From Oscillospiraceae bacterium Marseille-Q3528 (lineage in GTDB: Bacteria; Bacillota; Clostridia; Lachnospirales; Lachnospiraceae), in the NCBI GenBank assembly GCA_018223385.1, contig JAGTTR010000016.1, positions 37,870 to 101,869 on the forward strand: a stretch of DNA of 64,000 bases, read 5' to 3'. A program made the translations under genes and the position numbers. The notes below the pieces were generated by a model. The model worked only from the letters and a program-made list of their open reading frames with translations. It was not told the DNA's origin and searched no databases. This document shows, piece after piece, positions 16,432-25,446 of this stretch (the stretch's first letter is position 1; every line of letters starts with the position of its first letter).

Positions 16432-16470
16432 GAATTGTGAGAGTGCGAAGCACGGAGCAATTCGTAGGGT
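16432..16470 (+). repeat. Isolated last hairpin of SR-B, copy B5
   Basis: GAATTGTGAGAGTGC-gaa-GCACGGAGCAATTC matches the last hairpin of copies B1 and B7 (same outer stem, GTGC/GCAC inner stem). The rest of the element is missing. Lies between dapL and the lipoprotein gene. Confidence 0.6.
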
Positions 16471-16511
16471 ATCAGTGTTATCATATGTGAAATTCATGAA
16501 AGGAGGCAGGC

Positions 16512-17222
16512 ATGAAAAAATACGGACTTATCATAGGCTTCACATTTCTGATGGGTGTGCTGGCAGGCTGTTCCGGCACAGGAAGTACCACGCAGGATCA
16601 GGCAAAAACGGATGCGGCCCATGAGGTGGAGGCGCAGGATGGCGCAGACGGTGTACAGACCCAGGATGCGGCCGGCGCAGGGGACGCGGTGACGCTGCCG
16701 GATCTGATGGAGCAGCGGCCGGTGGCTTATCCGCCTTGCGTGCGGGTGGACGGCGTGGTTTATCAGGATACGGGCTTTGTGAGCTCCATGCCGGGCTGCG
16801 GCAATATGGACGGGGAGATCACCTCCCAGGTGGACGGCACGAAGCTGCCAGACCAGGACGATCAGTCCAACTTTGGCACGGGCTATGCCTATCAGAGAGG
16901 CGGCGACGGCCTGCTTCTGGTGAAAATGGACGAAAGAATGGAAATTTTCCGGGATATGGATTCCACAGACAGCAGTATCCCGCCGCAGGTACTGCATTTT
17001 ACCGCAGAGGTCAAAGCAGTGAACGAAGGCTCTCTTCTGGTGACCTACATTTCCACAGCAGAAGGATTTTCGCCTCTGTCCGAGGGAGAATACACGGCCT
17101 CCACAGACAACCTGCCGGATGAGGTACAGGTGGGCGACCAGGTAGAGATCTGGTGTGATGGAAGTATTCTGGAGACCTATCCTGCGCAGCTGGGACTGGT
17201 GTATCGGATCGAGAAGAAATAA
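16512..17222 (+). CDS. Lipoprotein of unknown function
   Basis: 236 aa. A classic lipoprotein signal: MKKYGLI, hydrophobic core, and lipobox LAGC at about residues 17-20. A low-complexity Asp/Gln/Thr-rich spacer (to about residue 60) precedes a folded part with few cysteines, including CVRVDGVVYQDTGFV and SMPGCGNMDGEITS. I do not recognise the domain. Its C-terminal half (VKAVNEGSLLVTYI and VGDQVEIWCDGSILE) resembles a small beta-barrel seen in other clostridial lipoproteins. GGAGG precedes the ATG. Single gene; exported and anchored to the membrane outer face. Confidence 0.75.
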   Translation: MKKYGLIIGFTFLMGVLAGCSGTGSTTQDQAKTDAAHEVEAQDGADGVQTQDAAGAGDAVTLPDLMEQRPVAYPPCVRVDGVVYQDTGFVSSMPGCGNMDGEITSQVDGTKLPDQDDQSNFGTGYAYQRGGDGLLLVKMDERMEIFRDMDSTDSSIPPQVLHFTAEVKAVNEGSLLVTYISTAEGFSPLSEGEYTASTDNLPDEVQVGDQVEIWCDGSILETYPAQLGLVYRIEKK

Positions 17223-17348
17223 TAAGATTTTGTCCGATATCTGCTCTGCACAGGGATCAGAATGGAACAGGGCAAAGAAATGTGAGCAAATCGGATCGGC
17301 GATCATCGGTTAGTGATGCGAGGAAGACAGTATTGTGTAAAAACAAAG

Positions 17349-17385
17349 AAAAGGCGGGAACCCGAAGAGAGGATTCCCGCCTTTT
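17349..17385. terminator. Bidirectional terminator between the lipoprotein gene and asnA
   Basis: AAAAGGCGGGAA (17349-17360) pairs perfectly with TTCCCGCCTTTT (17374-17385). The A and T ends let it serve both converging genes. Confidence 0.88.
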
Positions 17386-17464
17386 GCGGCTGTTGTATGA
17401 ATCAGAACAGTATGTGTAATGTCCTCCGGCACAGAGAGCGCTGTGTCTGAAACGCGGGGATGAT

Positions 17465-18475
17465 TTACAGCAGGCACACGCCGTGTGCCTTTGCCTCCTC
17501 GCGGATCTCATCGGGCCATACGGACACCTGGATCTCGCCGATGTGGGCTTTGCGCAGAAAGAACATACAGATCCGGGACTGGCCGATGCCGCCGCCGATG
17601 GTGTAGGGCAGCTGCTGATCCAGAATTGCTTTCTGGAAAGGAAGTTTTGCACGATCCGGGCAGCCTGCAGCGTCCAGCTGGCGCAGCAGGGCGTCTTCAT
17701 CCACGCGGATGCCCATGGAGGACAGCTCCAGGGCAATGTCCAGCACCGGATAATAGACGAGGATATCACCGTTTAAGCTCCAGTCATCGTAGTCCGGGGC
17801 GCGACCGTCATGGGGTTCTCCTGTGGAGATCTTGTCGCCGATCTGCATGAGGAAGACAGCGCCCTTTTCTTTTGTGATCCGGTATTCCTTTTCCTTGCTG
17901 GAAAGGCCGGGATACAGATCCTCCAGCTCCTGGGTGGTGATGAAGAAAATATCCTTGGGCAGGATTTCTTCGATGTAATCATAGCGGATGGCCATGTATT
18001 TCTCTGTTTTTTTCAGTGTCTTGTAAATCTTGCGCACCGTGTCCTTTAACGTCTCCACGTTCCGGTCTTCTTTAGCAATGATCTTTTCCCAGTCCCACTG
18101 ATCCACGTAAATGGAGTGGATGTTGTCGGTGGTCTCATCCCGGCGGATGGCGTTCATGTCGGTGTACAGGCCTTCGCCCATGGCAAAGCCGTACTGCTTC
18201 AGGGCGTAGCGCTTCCATTTGGCGAGAGAGTGCACCACTTCGATGATCCGGTCGTCCTGCTCCAGCACGCCGAAGGAAACCGGGCGCTCCACGCCGTTTA
18301 AGTTATCGTTCAGGCCGGACTCGGGCGTCACGAAGAGCGGGGCAGTCACACGCAGCAGGTTTAGCTGTTCAGCCAGCGTCTGCTGAAAAAAGTCTTTGAC
18401 GGTCTTGATGGCTGCCTGGGTATCGTGGAGGTTCAGTTCCGAGTGATAACCGGCAGGAATCTGTAAATGTTCCAT
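17465..18475 (-). CDS. asnA: Aspartate-ammonia ligase (asparagine synthetase A)
   Basis: 336 aa, the full AsnA length. Makes asparagine from aspartate, ammonia and ATP in the cytoplasm, using a class II aminoacyl-tRNA synthetase-like fold. Seen: LRVTAPLFV, GLNDNLNGVERPVSF, VHSLAKWKRYAL, HSIYVDQWDWEK, and the class II motif 3 equivalent GGGIGQSRICMFFL near the end. AAAGGAGG lies upstream of the ATG. Transcribed divergently from the T-box-aspS2-gatCAB operon, so free asparagine synthesis and tRNA-bound asparagine synthesis face each other across 550 bp. The upstream region 18476-18586 is AT-rich, but I see no convincing promoter hexamers for asnA in it. Confidence 0.95.
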   Translation of the reverse strand: MEHLQIPAGYHSELNLHDTQAAIKTVKDFFQQTLAEQLNLLRVTAPLFVTPESGLNDNLNGVERPVSFGVLEQDDRIIEVVHSLAKWKRYALKQYGFAMGEGLYTDMNAIRRDETTDNIHSIYVDQWDWEKIIAKEDRNVETLKDTVRKIYKTLKKTEKYMAIRYDYIEEILPKDIFFITTQELEDLYPGLSSKEKEYRITKEKGAVFLMQIGDKISTGEPHDGRAPDYDDWSLNGDILVYYPVLDIALELSSMGIRVDEDALLRQLDAAGCPDRAKLPFQKAILDQQLPYTIGGGIGQSRICMFFLRKAHIGEIQVSVWPDEIREEAKAHGVCLL

Positions 18476-18586
18476 GGTTCGATTGCCTCCTTTAAAAGTG
18501 AAAAAATATATAACTCAAAATAAGAATGTTTGCACCGGAAATAAGTATAGCAGAAAATAAAAAACTATTCTACCCTAAAAAAGGGG

Positions 18587-18615
18587 TTGCATTCTGTTTT
18601 TTCGTGTGCTAGAAT
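18587..18615 (+). promoter_or_regulatory. Promoter of the T-box-aspS2-gatCAB operon
   Basis: TTGCAT (18587-18592) and TAGAAT (18610-18615), 17-nt spacer, with TGC before the -10 giving an extended element. Start expected near 18622. Confidence 0.75.
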
Positions 18616-18621
18616 GTCCCC

Positions 18622-18918
18622 AAAATAAAGCAAATGCGAGGAACAAGACTCTTGTTTTCAGAAATCGACAGGAATACGGCGTCACCGACTGAGAGCGCTG
18701 TTTGACGGAGAAGACGAAGGGAACACTTGGGAGCAGACAGCCTGAACAGGCAGAGCAGATCTGGAAGTAGGGCTGTACGGGGCACACGTTACGTGCAGAA
18801 GAGAGGAAGTCTTTCCCGGAGCGGGGGAGATTTCAATGCGGGTGGTACCGCGGGTTTTCTTTTTTGAATTCAAAGAGATCCGTCCCGGAATGTCTGATGC
18901 ATTCCAGGGCGGTTTTTT
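18622..18918 (+). promoter_or_regulatory. T-box leader, probably responding to tRNA-Asn
   Basis: The T-box core GGTGGTACCGCGG occurs at 18841-18853 inside a longer GC-rich antiterminator segment. An intrinsic terminator follows: CCGTCCCGGAATG (18880-18892) with CATTCCAGGGCGG (18900-18912) and six T. Upstream is a Stem I-sized region. By position, in ACGAAGGGAACACTTGGG, the best specifier is AAC at 18722-18724 (Asn), followed by the usual purine. An Asn T-box fits the operon, which makes Asn-tRNA(Asn) by amidation of Asp-tRNA(Asn). The specifier is my alignment by eye; GAC triplets in Stem I are a weaker alternative. Confidence 0.88.
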
Positions 18919-19028
18919 GTATTACAAAAAAGCACGGAGCAATCCGTGTAATACAAAAACGGTAGTTCTGAGAAAGTCGCATCGGACAGCAGCTCATCAA
19001 CTCAAAACGGGAAAAGGAGAAATGCAAA

Positions 19029-20360
19029 ATGGAATTTATCAAAGGTGTGAAGGAAAAAGATCTGCTGGAGATCAGCGATGTGTGTGAAGGCGCTTACGAA
19101 GGACAGGATATCCGCATGAACGGCAGTGTCCACACGATCCGTGACATGGGCGATGTGGCATTCGTTGTCTTAAGAAAAAGAGACGGCCTGGTGCAGTGTG
19201 TATTCGAGGAAGGCGTCACCGCTTTTGATCTGAAAGCCCTGAAAGAGGCTTCTGCCGTGGAGGTGTGCGGCACCGTGAAAAAAGAGGAGCGTGCGCCCCA
19301 CGGATTTGAGATCCGGTTAAAAGAGATCAAAGTGCTGTCAGAGCCAGCAGCGCCGCTGCCGCTGGCCATTTCCAAATGGAAGCTCAATACTTCCCTGGAG
19401 GCCAAGCTGAACATGCGGTCCATCTCCCTTCGAAATGTGCGGGAGCGGGCAAGATTCCGCATCCAGGAGGGCGTGGTGAGAGGCTTCCGGGAGTTCCTTT
19501 ACAGCCAGGGCTTCACCGAGATCCACACACCGAAGATCGGCGCCAAGGGCGCAGAGGGCGGCGCAAACCTGTTCCGTCTGGAGTATTTCCACCGTCCGGC
19601 TGTGCTGGAGCAGAGCCCGCAGTTCTACAAGCAGATGATGGTGGGCGTGTTTGACCGGGTATTTGAGACCGGCCCCGTTTTCCGGGCAGAGAAGCACAAC
19701 ACCAAGCGCCACCTGAACGAGTACACCAGCATGGACTTCGAGATGGGCTACATCGACAGCTTCGAGGACATCATGGCCATGGAGACCGGATTTTTACAGT
19801 ATATGCTGGCACTGCTGCAGAAGGATTACGCCACAGAACTGAAAATGCTGAACATTACGCTTCCGTCGGCGGATGCGATCCCCCAGGTGCGGTTCGACGA
19901 GGCAAAACGGCTTGTCTCCGAGAAATACGACCGGAAGATCCGCAACCCCTACGATCTGGAGCCGGAGGAGGAGCAGCTCATCGGCCGTTACTTCAAGGAA
20001 GAGTACGACGCGGATTTCGTATTTGTTACCCATTACCCGTCCAAGAAACGCCCGTTCTACGCCATGGACGATCCGGCAGATCCGAAGTTTACCTTAAGTT
20101 TTGACCTGCTGTTCCACGGTCTGGAGATCACCACCGGCGGCCAGCGGATCCACGATTATCAGCAGCTGCTGGATAAGATCGAAGCCCGGGGCATGACCAC
20201 AGAGGGCATGGAGCATTATCTGGATACGTTTAAATACGGGATGCCGCCCCACGGCGGTCTGGGCATCGGCATGGAGCGTTTGACCATGCAGATCCTGGGC
20301 GAGGAAAACGTCCGTGAAGCTTGTCTGTTCCCGAGAGACCTGTCCCGGCTGGAGCCTTAA
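19029..20360 (+). CDS. aspS2: Non-discriminating aspartate-tRNA ligase, archaeal-type
   Basis: 443 aa, much shorter than the roughly 590-aa bacterial AspRS because it lacks the GAD insertion; this is the archaeal/eukaryotic-type AspRS2. An OB-fold anticodon domain (about 1-110) is followed by the class II catalytic domain: motif 2 FETGPVFRAEKHNTKRHLNEYTSMD region near residues 210-240, and motif 3 GGLGIGMERLTMQIL near the end. It charges tRNA(Asp) and, if non-discriminating, tRNA(Asn) with aspartate. The gatCAB genes downstream would then amidate Asp-tRNA(Asn). This pairing with an Asn-type T-box is strong context for the tRNA(Asn) role. Confidence 0.93.
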   Translation: MEFIKGVKEKDLLEISDVCEGAYEGQDIRMNGSVHTIRDMGDVAFVVLRKRDGLVQCVFEEGVTAFDLKALKEASAVEVCGTVKKEERAPHGFEIRLKEIKVLSEPAAPLPLAISKWKLNTSLEAKLNMRSISLRNVRERARFRIQEGVVRGFREFLYSQGFTEIHTPKIGAKGAEGGANLFRLEYFHRPAVLEQSPQFYKQMMVGVFDRVFETGPVFRAEKHNTKRHLNEYTSMDFEMGYIDSFEDIMAMETGFLQYMLALLQKDYATELKMLNITLPSADAIPQVRFDEAKRLVSEKYDRKIRNPYDLEPEEEQLIGRYFKEEYDADFVFVTHYPSKKRPFYAMDDPADPKFTLSFDLLFHGLEITTGGQRIHDYQQLLDKIEARGMTTEGMEHYLDTFKYGMPPHGGLGIGMERLTMQILGEENVREACLFPRDLSRLEP

Positions 20361-20387
20361 GGGCCGCCGATAAAAAGGAGGAAAATC

Positions 20388-20681
20388 ATGGCAAATATCA
20401 TCAGCGATGAAACCATAGAGTATGTAGGCATTCTGGCCAAGCTGGAGCTTTCCGGGGAAGAGAAGGAAGCGGCCAAGAAGGACATGGCGCGGATGCTGGA
20501 TTATATTGACCGGTTAAATGAACTGGACACCACCGGCGTAGAACCCATGTCTCACGTATTTCCGGTGAACAACGTGTTCCGGGAGGACGTGGTCATGAAC
20601 GGCGATGACAGCGAGGATATGCTGAAAAACGCACCGGCAGTGAAGGACGGAAGCTACAAGGTTCCGAAAACAGTAGAATAG
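20388..20681 (+). CDS. gatC: Asp-tRNA(Asn)/Glu-tRNA(Gln) amidotransferase subunit C
   Basis: 97 aa, the usual GatC length. It wraps around and stabilises the GatA-GatB complex. [23 protein letters not shown] at the start and [13 protein letters not shown] in the middle are typical; the C-terminal [11 protein letters not shown] is the conserved end that contacts GatA. AAGGAGGAAA lies before the ATG. Second gene of the T-box operon. Confidence 0.95.
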   Translation: MANIISDETIEYVGILAKLELSGEEKEAAKKDMARMLDYIDRLNELDTTGVEPMSHVFPVNNVFREDVVMNGDDSEDMLKNAPAVKDGSYKVPKTVE

Positions 20682-20692
20682 GAGGCACGGCC

Positions 20693-22171
20693 ATGGGACT
20701 GATGAGTCTGACAGCGGTAGAGCTGGGAAAGAAAATCCGATCCGGCGAGGTGAAGGTGCTGGACGCAGTGAACGAGGCACTGGCGCGGATCGAAACATTT
20801 GACAAACAATTAAACTGCTACGTGACCGTGGACGCCGAAGGGGCGAGAAAACGGGCAGAAGAGGTACAGAAGGCCATTGATGCCGGGGAGCTCACCGGCC
20901 CGCTGGCGGGTGTACCGGTGGCAATCAAGGACAATATGTGTACCGAAGGGCTGCTGACCACCTGCAGTTCGAAGATTTTATATAATTTCAAACCGACTTA
21001 CACGGCAGAAGCGGTGAAAAATCTGGAAAAAGCCGGTGCCATCATCATCGGTAAGACCAACATGGACGAGTTTGCCATGGGAAGCACCACGGAAACATCC
21101 GCTTTTGGTGTGACGAAAAATCCCTGGGATACGGAGCATGTGCCTGGCGGTTCCTCCGGCGGCTCCTGCGCGGCAGTGGCAGCCGAGGAGTGCAGCTTTG
21201 CCCTGGGTTCTGACACCGGCGGTTCCATCCGCCAGCCCAGCTCCTTCTGCGGCGTGACCGGCATCAAGCCCACCTACGGCACGGTTTCCCGGTATGGCCT
21301 CATCGCCTACGGTTCCTCTCTGGATCAGATCGGGCCGGTGGCCAAGGACGTGACCGACTGTGCGGTGATCCTGGAGGCCATCGCCTCCCACGACGTCAAG
21401 GATAGCACTTCCGTTGCCCGGGAGGATTATGATTTCACTTCCGCCCTGGTGGAGGATGTGAAGGGACTGCGGGTCGGCATCCCGCGGGATTACTTTGGAG
21501 AGGGCCTGGATCCTGAGGTGAAGGCGGCTGTCCTGGCAGCGTCAGAGGTGCTCCGGGAAAAAGGGGCCATCGTGGAGGAGTTTGACTTGAGCCTGGTGGA
21601 TTACGCCATCCCTGCTTACTACGTCATCGCTTCCGCGGAGGCCAGCTCCAACCTGGCCCGGTTTGACGGTGTGAAATATGGCTACCGAACAGCAGAATAC
21701 GAGGGCCTGCATAATATGTATAAGAAATCCCGTTCCGAGGGCTTTGGCCCGGAGGTGAAGCGCCGGATCATGCTGGGCTCCTTCGTGCTGAGCTCCGGCT
21801 ACTACGACGCGTACTATCTGAAAGCGCTGCGGACGAAGGCTCTGATCAAGAAAGCCTTTGACCGGGCGTTTGCACAGTTTGATGTGATCCTGGGGCCTGC
21901 GGCGCCCACCACAGCGCCGAAGCTGGGGGAATCCCTGAGTGACCCCATCCAGATGTATCTGGGAGACATTTACACGATTTCCGTGAACCTGGCGGGCCTG
22001 CCGGGTATCAGCGTCCCCTGCGGTACAGACAGCAAGGGCCTCCCCATTGGCCTGCAGCTCATCGGTGACTGCTTCCAGGAGAAAAAAATCATCCGCGCGG
22101 CATACACCTACGAGAAGAGCCGCACCTATGCCCGGTGTGAGATCGCACAGAAAGGAGCAGAAAAGGCATGA
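20693..22171 (+). CDS. gatA: Aspartyl/glutamyl-tRNA amidotransferase subunit A
   Basis: 492 aa amidase-signature enzyme that releases ammonia from glutamine and feeds it to GatB. The Ser-cisSer-Lys triad is in its usual context: VAIKDNM (Lys), GSSGGSCAAVAAEE with the first Ser, and GSDTGGSIRQPSSFCG (nucleophile). The start at 20693 follows GGAGG by 7 nt and is 11 nt from the gatC stop. It overlaps gatB by 4 nt. Confidence 0.97.
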   Translation: MGLMSLTAVELGKKIRSGEVKVLDAVNEALARIETFDKQLNCYVTVDAEGARKRAEEVQKAIDAGELTGPLAGVPVAIKDNMCTEGLLTTCSSKILYNFKPTYTAEAVKNLEKAGAIIIGKTNMDEFAMGSTTETSAFGVTKNPWDTEHVPGGSSGGSCAAVAAEECSFALGSDTGGSIRQPSSFCGVTGIKPTYGTVSRYGLIAYGSSLDQIGPVAKDVTDCAVILEAIASHDVKDSTSVAREDYDFTSALVEDVKGLRVGIPRDYFGEGLDPEVKAAVLAASEVLREKGAIVEEFDLSLVDYAIPAYYVIASAEASSNLARFDGVKYGYRTAEYEGLHNMYKKSRSEGFGPEVKRRIMLGSFVLSSGYYDAYYLKALRTKALIKKAFDRAFAQFDVILGPAAPTTAPKLGESLSDPIQMYLGDIYTISVNLAGLPGISVPCGTDSKGLPIGLQLIGDCFQEKKIIRAAYTYEKSRTYARCEIAQKGAEKA

Positions 22172-23598
22172 GAAAACAATATGAGACCGTCATCGGCCTG
22201 GAAGTCCATGTAGAGCTGGCCACAAAGACAAAGATTTTCTGCGCCTGCAGCACCGCATTCGGCGGCGCACCCAACACCCACACCTGCCCGGTGTGCACCG
22301 GTATGCCCGGTTCCCTGCCGGTATTAAATAAGAAGGTTGTGGAATATGCCATTGCCGTGGGCCTGGCCACCAACTGCACCATCAACCAGTATTGTAAATT
22401 TGACCGGAAGAACTATTTTTATCCGGATAACCCGCAGAACTACCAGATTTCCCAGCTCTATCTGCCCATCTGCATCAACGGCGGTGTGGAGATTGAGACC
22501 GCCGGGGGCAAGAAAACCATCGGCATTCACGAGATCCATATGGAGGAGGATGCGGGCAAGCTCATCCACGACGAGTGGGAGGACTGCTCCCTGGTGGACT
22601 TCAACCGTTCCGGCGTGCCGCTGATCGAGATCGTATCCGAGCCGGATATGCGTTCTGCGGAGGAGGTCATCGCTTATCTGGAAAAACTGCGGCTCATCAT
22701 CCAGTATCTGGGCGCTTCGGACTGTAAGCTTCAGGAGGGCTCCATGCGTGCCGACGTGAACCTGTCTGTCCGGGAGGTGGGCGCAGAGCAGTTCGGTACG
22801 AGAACCGAGATGAAGAACCTGAACTCCTTCAAGGCCATTGCCCATGCCATCGACGGCGAGCGGGCACGGCAGATCGAGCTTCTGGAAGAGGGCAAGGCGG
22901 TCATCCAGGAGACGAGACGGTGGGACGACAACAAGGAATACTCCTATGCCATGCGTTCCAAGGAGGACGCCCAGGACTACCGGTATTTCCCGGAGCCGGA
23001 TCTGGTGCCCATCGTCATCAGCGACGCCTGGCTGGAGGAGATCCGTTCCCGGCAGCCGGAGCTTCGTACCGAGAAGCTGGCCCGGTATAAGGAGGAATTT
23101 GACATTCCCGAATACGATGCAAAAATCCTGACGGAATCCAAGCATATGGCTGACCTGTTCGAGGAGACGACGGCCATCTGCGGCAAGCCCAAGAAGGTGT
23201 CCAACTGGCTCATGGTGGAGACCATGCGGCTTATGAAGGAGCACGAGATGGAGCCGGAGGAGCTGGATTTTGCACCGGTGCATCTGGCAAAGCTCATCGA
23301 CCTGGTGGATGCGGGCACCATCAACGGCACCGTAGCCAAGGAAGTGTTCGAGAAGATTTTCACAGAGGATGTGGATCCGGAAACCTATGTGGAAGAAAAA
23401 GGTCTGAAGACCGTCAACGATGAGGGCGCCCTGCGGGCCACCATCCAGGAAATCGTGGCGGCCAACCCCAAGTCCGTGGAGGATTACCACAACGGCAAGG
23501 AGAAGGCGCTGGGCTTCCTGGTGGGCCAGACCATGAAGGCCATGAAGGGAAAAGCAAATCCCGGCATGATCAACCAGATTTTAAAAGAATTGCTGTAG
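22168..23598 (+). CDS. gatB: Aspartyl/glutamyl-tRNA amidotransferase subunit B
   Basis: 476 aa. GatB phosphorylates the carboxyl of mischarged Asp-tRNA(Asn) or Glu-tRNA(Gln) and amidates it. Seen: ETVIGLEVHVELATKTKIFC, a zinc site C-x2-C type region (CACS and TCPVCTGMPGSLP), and the helical and YqeY-like tail from about residue 330 to GFLVGQTMKAMKGKANP. ATG overlaps the gatA stop (ATGA). Last gene of the operon. Confidence 0.97.
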   Translation: MRKQYETVIGLEVHVELATKTKIFCACSTAFGGAPNTHTCPVCTGMPGSLPVLNKKVVEYAIAVGLATNCTINQYCKFDRKNYFYPDNPQNYQISQLYLPICINGGVEIETAGGKKTIGIHEIHMEEDAGKLIHDEWEDCSLVDFNRSGVPLIEIVSEPDMRSAEEVIAYLEKLRLIIQYLGASDCKLQEGSMRADVNLSVREVGAEQFGTRTEMKNLNSFKAIAHAIDGERARQIELLEEGKAVIQETRRWDDNKEYSYAMRSKEDAQDYRYFPEPDLVPIVISDAWLEEIRSRQPELRTEKLARYKEEFDIPEYDAKILTESKHMADLFEETTAICGKPKKVSNWLMVETMRLMKEHEMEPEELDFAPVHLAKLIDLVDAGTINGTVAKEVFEKIFTEDVDPETYVEEKGLKTVNDEGALRATIQEIVAANPKSVEDYHNGKEKALGFLVGQTMKAMKGKANPGMINQILKELL

Positions 23599-23611
23599 AG
23601 AAAAATTTTTG

Positions 23612-23639
23612 TTGCCTGACGCCGGTTCTGTGCTAGAAT
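23612..23639 (+). promoter_or_regulatory. Possible promoter before the M15 lipoprotein gene
   Basis: TTGCCT (23612-23617), 16-nt spacer and TAGAAT (23634-23639) with TGC before it. The start codon at 23646 is only 7 nt beyond the -10, so the mRNA would be almost leaderless; either the gene uses that or the match is chance. Confidence 0.4.
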
Positions 23640-23645
23640 AGGAAC

Positions 23646-24557
23646 ATGAGACAGTCAGGAAAAACGATAGGAAAAGCGGCGGCTGTGCTGACAGCCGTCG
23701 TTTTGTCGCTGTATGGATGTAAAAGTGCAGACAGGGAAAAAGCAGAAGCCGATACTGTGAAGACGGAAGAATCGACATCAGCTAGTGATTCTGAGAGTAC
23801 AGATTTTCAGAAAATGAACCGAGATTCATTGCCGGGCGGCAGCGACGAAAAGGGAGCACAGTCTGATCTGGATGCAAATGAAGCCCAGCAGACCGATAAA
23901 ACGAAGAATTTCGCGGCAGGCGCTGCGGATGCCCTCGGAAAAGTACAGGAACCGTTGACCGTAAAGGAGGAGGACGATATGGCGCCTGTATTTACCAGTG
24001 AGGAAATCCCCGACGAAGTCTTTGCCCGGATGGCCGGAAAATCTTACAAAGAAGACTGCACCGTTCCCCGGGAGGATCTGCGCTATCTGCGGATCAGCTG
24101 CGTGGGCGCGGACGGCAGCGCCTATATAGGAGAGATGGTGGCAGCAGCCGATCTGGCAGAAGATCTGCTGGACATTTTCCGGCAGCTCTATGAGGCCGGA
24201 TACCCCATCGAGCGGATGCAGCTCATCGACGACTACGACGCCAGCGATCAGGCGTCCATGGAAGCCAACAACACCACCTGCTTCAATTTCCGCCAGATCG
24301 CAGGAAGCACCAAGCTGTCCAACCACAGTCTGGGCCGGGCAGTGGACATCAATCCGCTGTACAATCCCTATGTGAAAAAGACGGCAAACGGCACCATTTA
24401 CGACCCGCCGGTGGCAGAAGCCTATGCCGACCGCGACAAAGATTTTCCGTACAAGATCGACCATGACGACCTGTGCTATCAGCTGTTTACCGCCCACGGA
24501 TTCACCTGGGGCGGCGACTGGAACAGCGTCAAAGACTATCAGCATTTTGAAAAATAA
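23646..24557 (+). CDS. M15-family D-Ala-D-Ala carboxypeptidase-like lipoprotein
   Basis: 303 aa. A lipoprotein signal with lipobox LYGC (residues about 22-25) is followed by a Ser/Asp/Glu-rich spacer to about residue 110. The C-terminal domain carries the VanY/M15 zinc motif SNHSLGRAVDINP and the closing WGGDWNSVKDYQHFE, supplying the zinc histidines and aspartate and the catalytic acid. M15 enzymes trim peptidoglycan stem peptides outside the cell. No clear ribosome site lies before the ATG, only GGAA; the start is therefore less sure. Positioned between gatB and an ACT protein, with no functional link to either. Confidence 0.85.
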   Translation: MRQSGKTIGKAAAVLTAVVLSLYGCKSADREKAEADTVKTEESTSASDSESTDFQKMNRDSLPGGSDEKGAQSDLDANEAQQTDKTKNFAAGAADALGKVQEPLTVKEEDDMAPVFTSEEIPDEVFARMAGKSYKEDCTVPREDLRYLRISCVGADGSAYIGEMVAAADLAEDLLDIFRQLYEAGYPIERMQLIDDYDASDQASMEANNTTCFNFRQIAGSTKLSNHSLGRAVDINPLYNPYVKKTANGTIYDPPVAEAYADRDKDFPYKIDHDDLCYQLFTAHGFTWGGDWNSVKDYQHFEK

Positions 24558-24574
24558 GAAAGAAGGAACCAAAA

Positions 24575-24982
24575 ATGTTAAAACAGATTTCTGTATTTGT
24601 AGAAAACGTGGCAGGCAGCCTGATGAAGGTGACAAAAGAACTGGTGGCAGAAGGGATCAATCTCCGGGCCATTTCTTCCTTTGATACGCCGGAGTTCGGT
24701 ATCCTGCGGCTCATCGTAGACCGGCCGGAGGAGACCGCGCAGCTGTTGAAGGACAAAGGCTTTTTCGTCCAGACGAAGGACGTCATCGCCGTGGAGATCG
24801 AAGACCGGAGCGGCAGCCTGAACCAGATGCTGGAGGTGCTGGCCGAGGGCAACATCAGCATCAACTACATCTATTCCTTTGTAATCCGGGAAGATCAGGC
24901 GCCGGTGATGGTATTCCAGACCGAGTACCTGGAGGAAGCCGTGCAGATCCTGAAAAATCACGGCATCAACGTTATTGATTAA
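24575..24982 (+). CDS. Tandem ACT-domain protein
   Basis: 135 aa comprising two ACT domains (about 1-65 and 68-135). Each begins with a beta strand followed by a Gly-x-Leu turn: ISVFVENVAGSLMKV and IAVEIEDRSGSLNQML. Stand-alone ACT proteins bind amino acids or related ligands; in Clostridia this type often accompanies phenylacetate-CoA ligase, which is not here. Has a GAAGGAACC ribosome site, and follows the M15 gene by 17 nt. Confidence 0.85.
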   Translation: MLKQISVFVENVAGSLMKVTKELVAEGINLRAISSFDTPEFGILRLIVDRPEETAQLLKDKGFFVQTKDVIAVEIEDRSGSLNQMLEVLAEGNISINYIYSFVIREDQAPVMVFQTEYLEEAVQILKNHGINVID

Positions 24983-24991
24983 AGAATAGAA

Positions 24992-25034
24992 AAAATCCCG
25001 CATCAGGTTCTATCAAGAGCCCATGCGGGATTTT
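24992..25034 (+). terminator. Terminator after the ACT gene
   Basis: AAAATCCCGCAT (24992-25003) pairs with ATGCGGGATTTT (25023-25034). Its symmetry means it may also end the cold-shock mRNA coming from the other side. The stretch 25035-25155 holds nothing else I can identify. Confidence 0.88.
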
Positions 25035-25155
25035 GTGCAGTTTGAATATTTGTAACAGCTCCGCGAAAGCGTTGCCGCCTCCGACCGGGAACTGTTGGCT
25101 TTATTTTATAAAACACAAAACGAATAAAGGTACAAATACGGACTGCCGTGCGAGA

Positions 25156-25353
25156 TTAGCACTTTGTTACATTAACTGCCTGAGGTCCTTTAGCGCCGTT
25201 GGTTACGTCAAACTCCACAGCCTGACCCTCGTCCAGAGTCTTGAAGCCTTCCATGTTCAGACCGGTGTAGTGAACGAATACATCGTTTCCTTCCTCATCA
25301 CAGATGAAGCCGTAACCCTTCTGGTTGTTGAACCACTTAACTGTACCTTTCAT
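25156..25353 (-). CDS. Cold-shock protein, CspA family
   Basis: 65 aa from the ATG at 25353, which follows GGAGG. A single OB-fold RNA/DNA chaperone: [17 protein letters not shown] carries RNP1 (KGYGFI), and DVFVHYTGL is RNP2. The length is typical. Transcribed alone from a consensus promoter with a leader of about 48 nt. Confidence 0.96.
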   Translation of the reverse strand: MKGTVKWFNNQKGYGFICDEEGNDVFVHYTGLNMEGFKTLDEGQAVEFDVTNGAKGPQAVNVTKC

Positions 25354-25407
25354 TATGCGAATACCTCCACAAATAAATATAATAGTTGCGTCCAAAGACA
25401 CAATCTG

Positions 25408-25436
25408 AGGATATCACATCAGGGAATAAATGTCAA
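25408..25436 (-). promoter_or_regulatory. Sigma-A promoter of the cold-shock gene
   Basis: On the minus strand TTGACA (complement of 25431-25436) and TATCCT (complement of 25408-25413) are 17 nt apart. Confidence 0.75.
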
Positions 25437-25446
25437 TTCAGAGGTG

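Noticed and set aside
18660..18700. GAC triplets as an Asp specifier for the T-box
   Set aside because: They lie too early in Stem I when the leader is aligned by eye with well-studied T-boxes; AAC at 18722 fits the position and the operon's function better.
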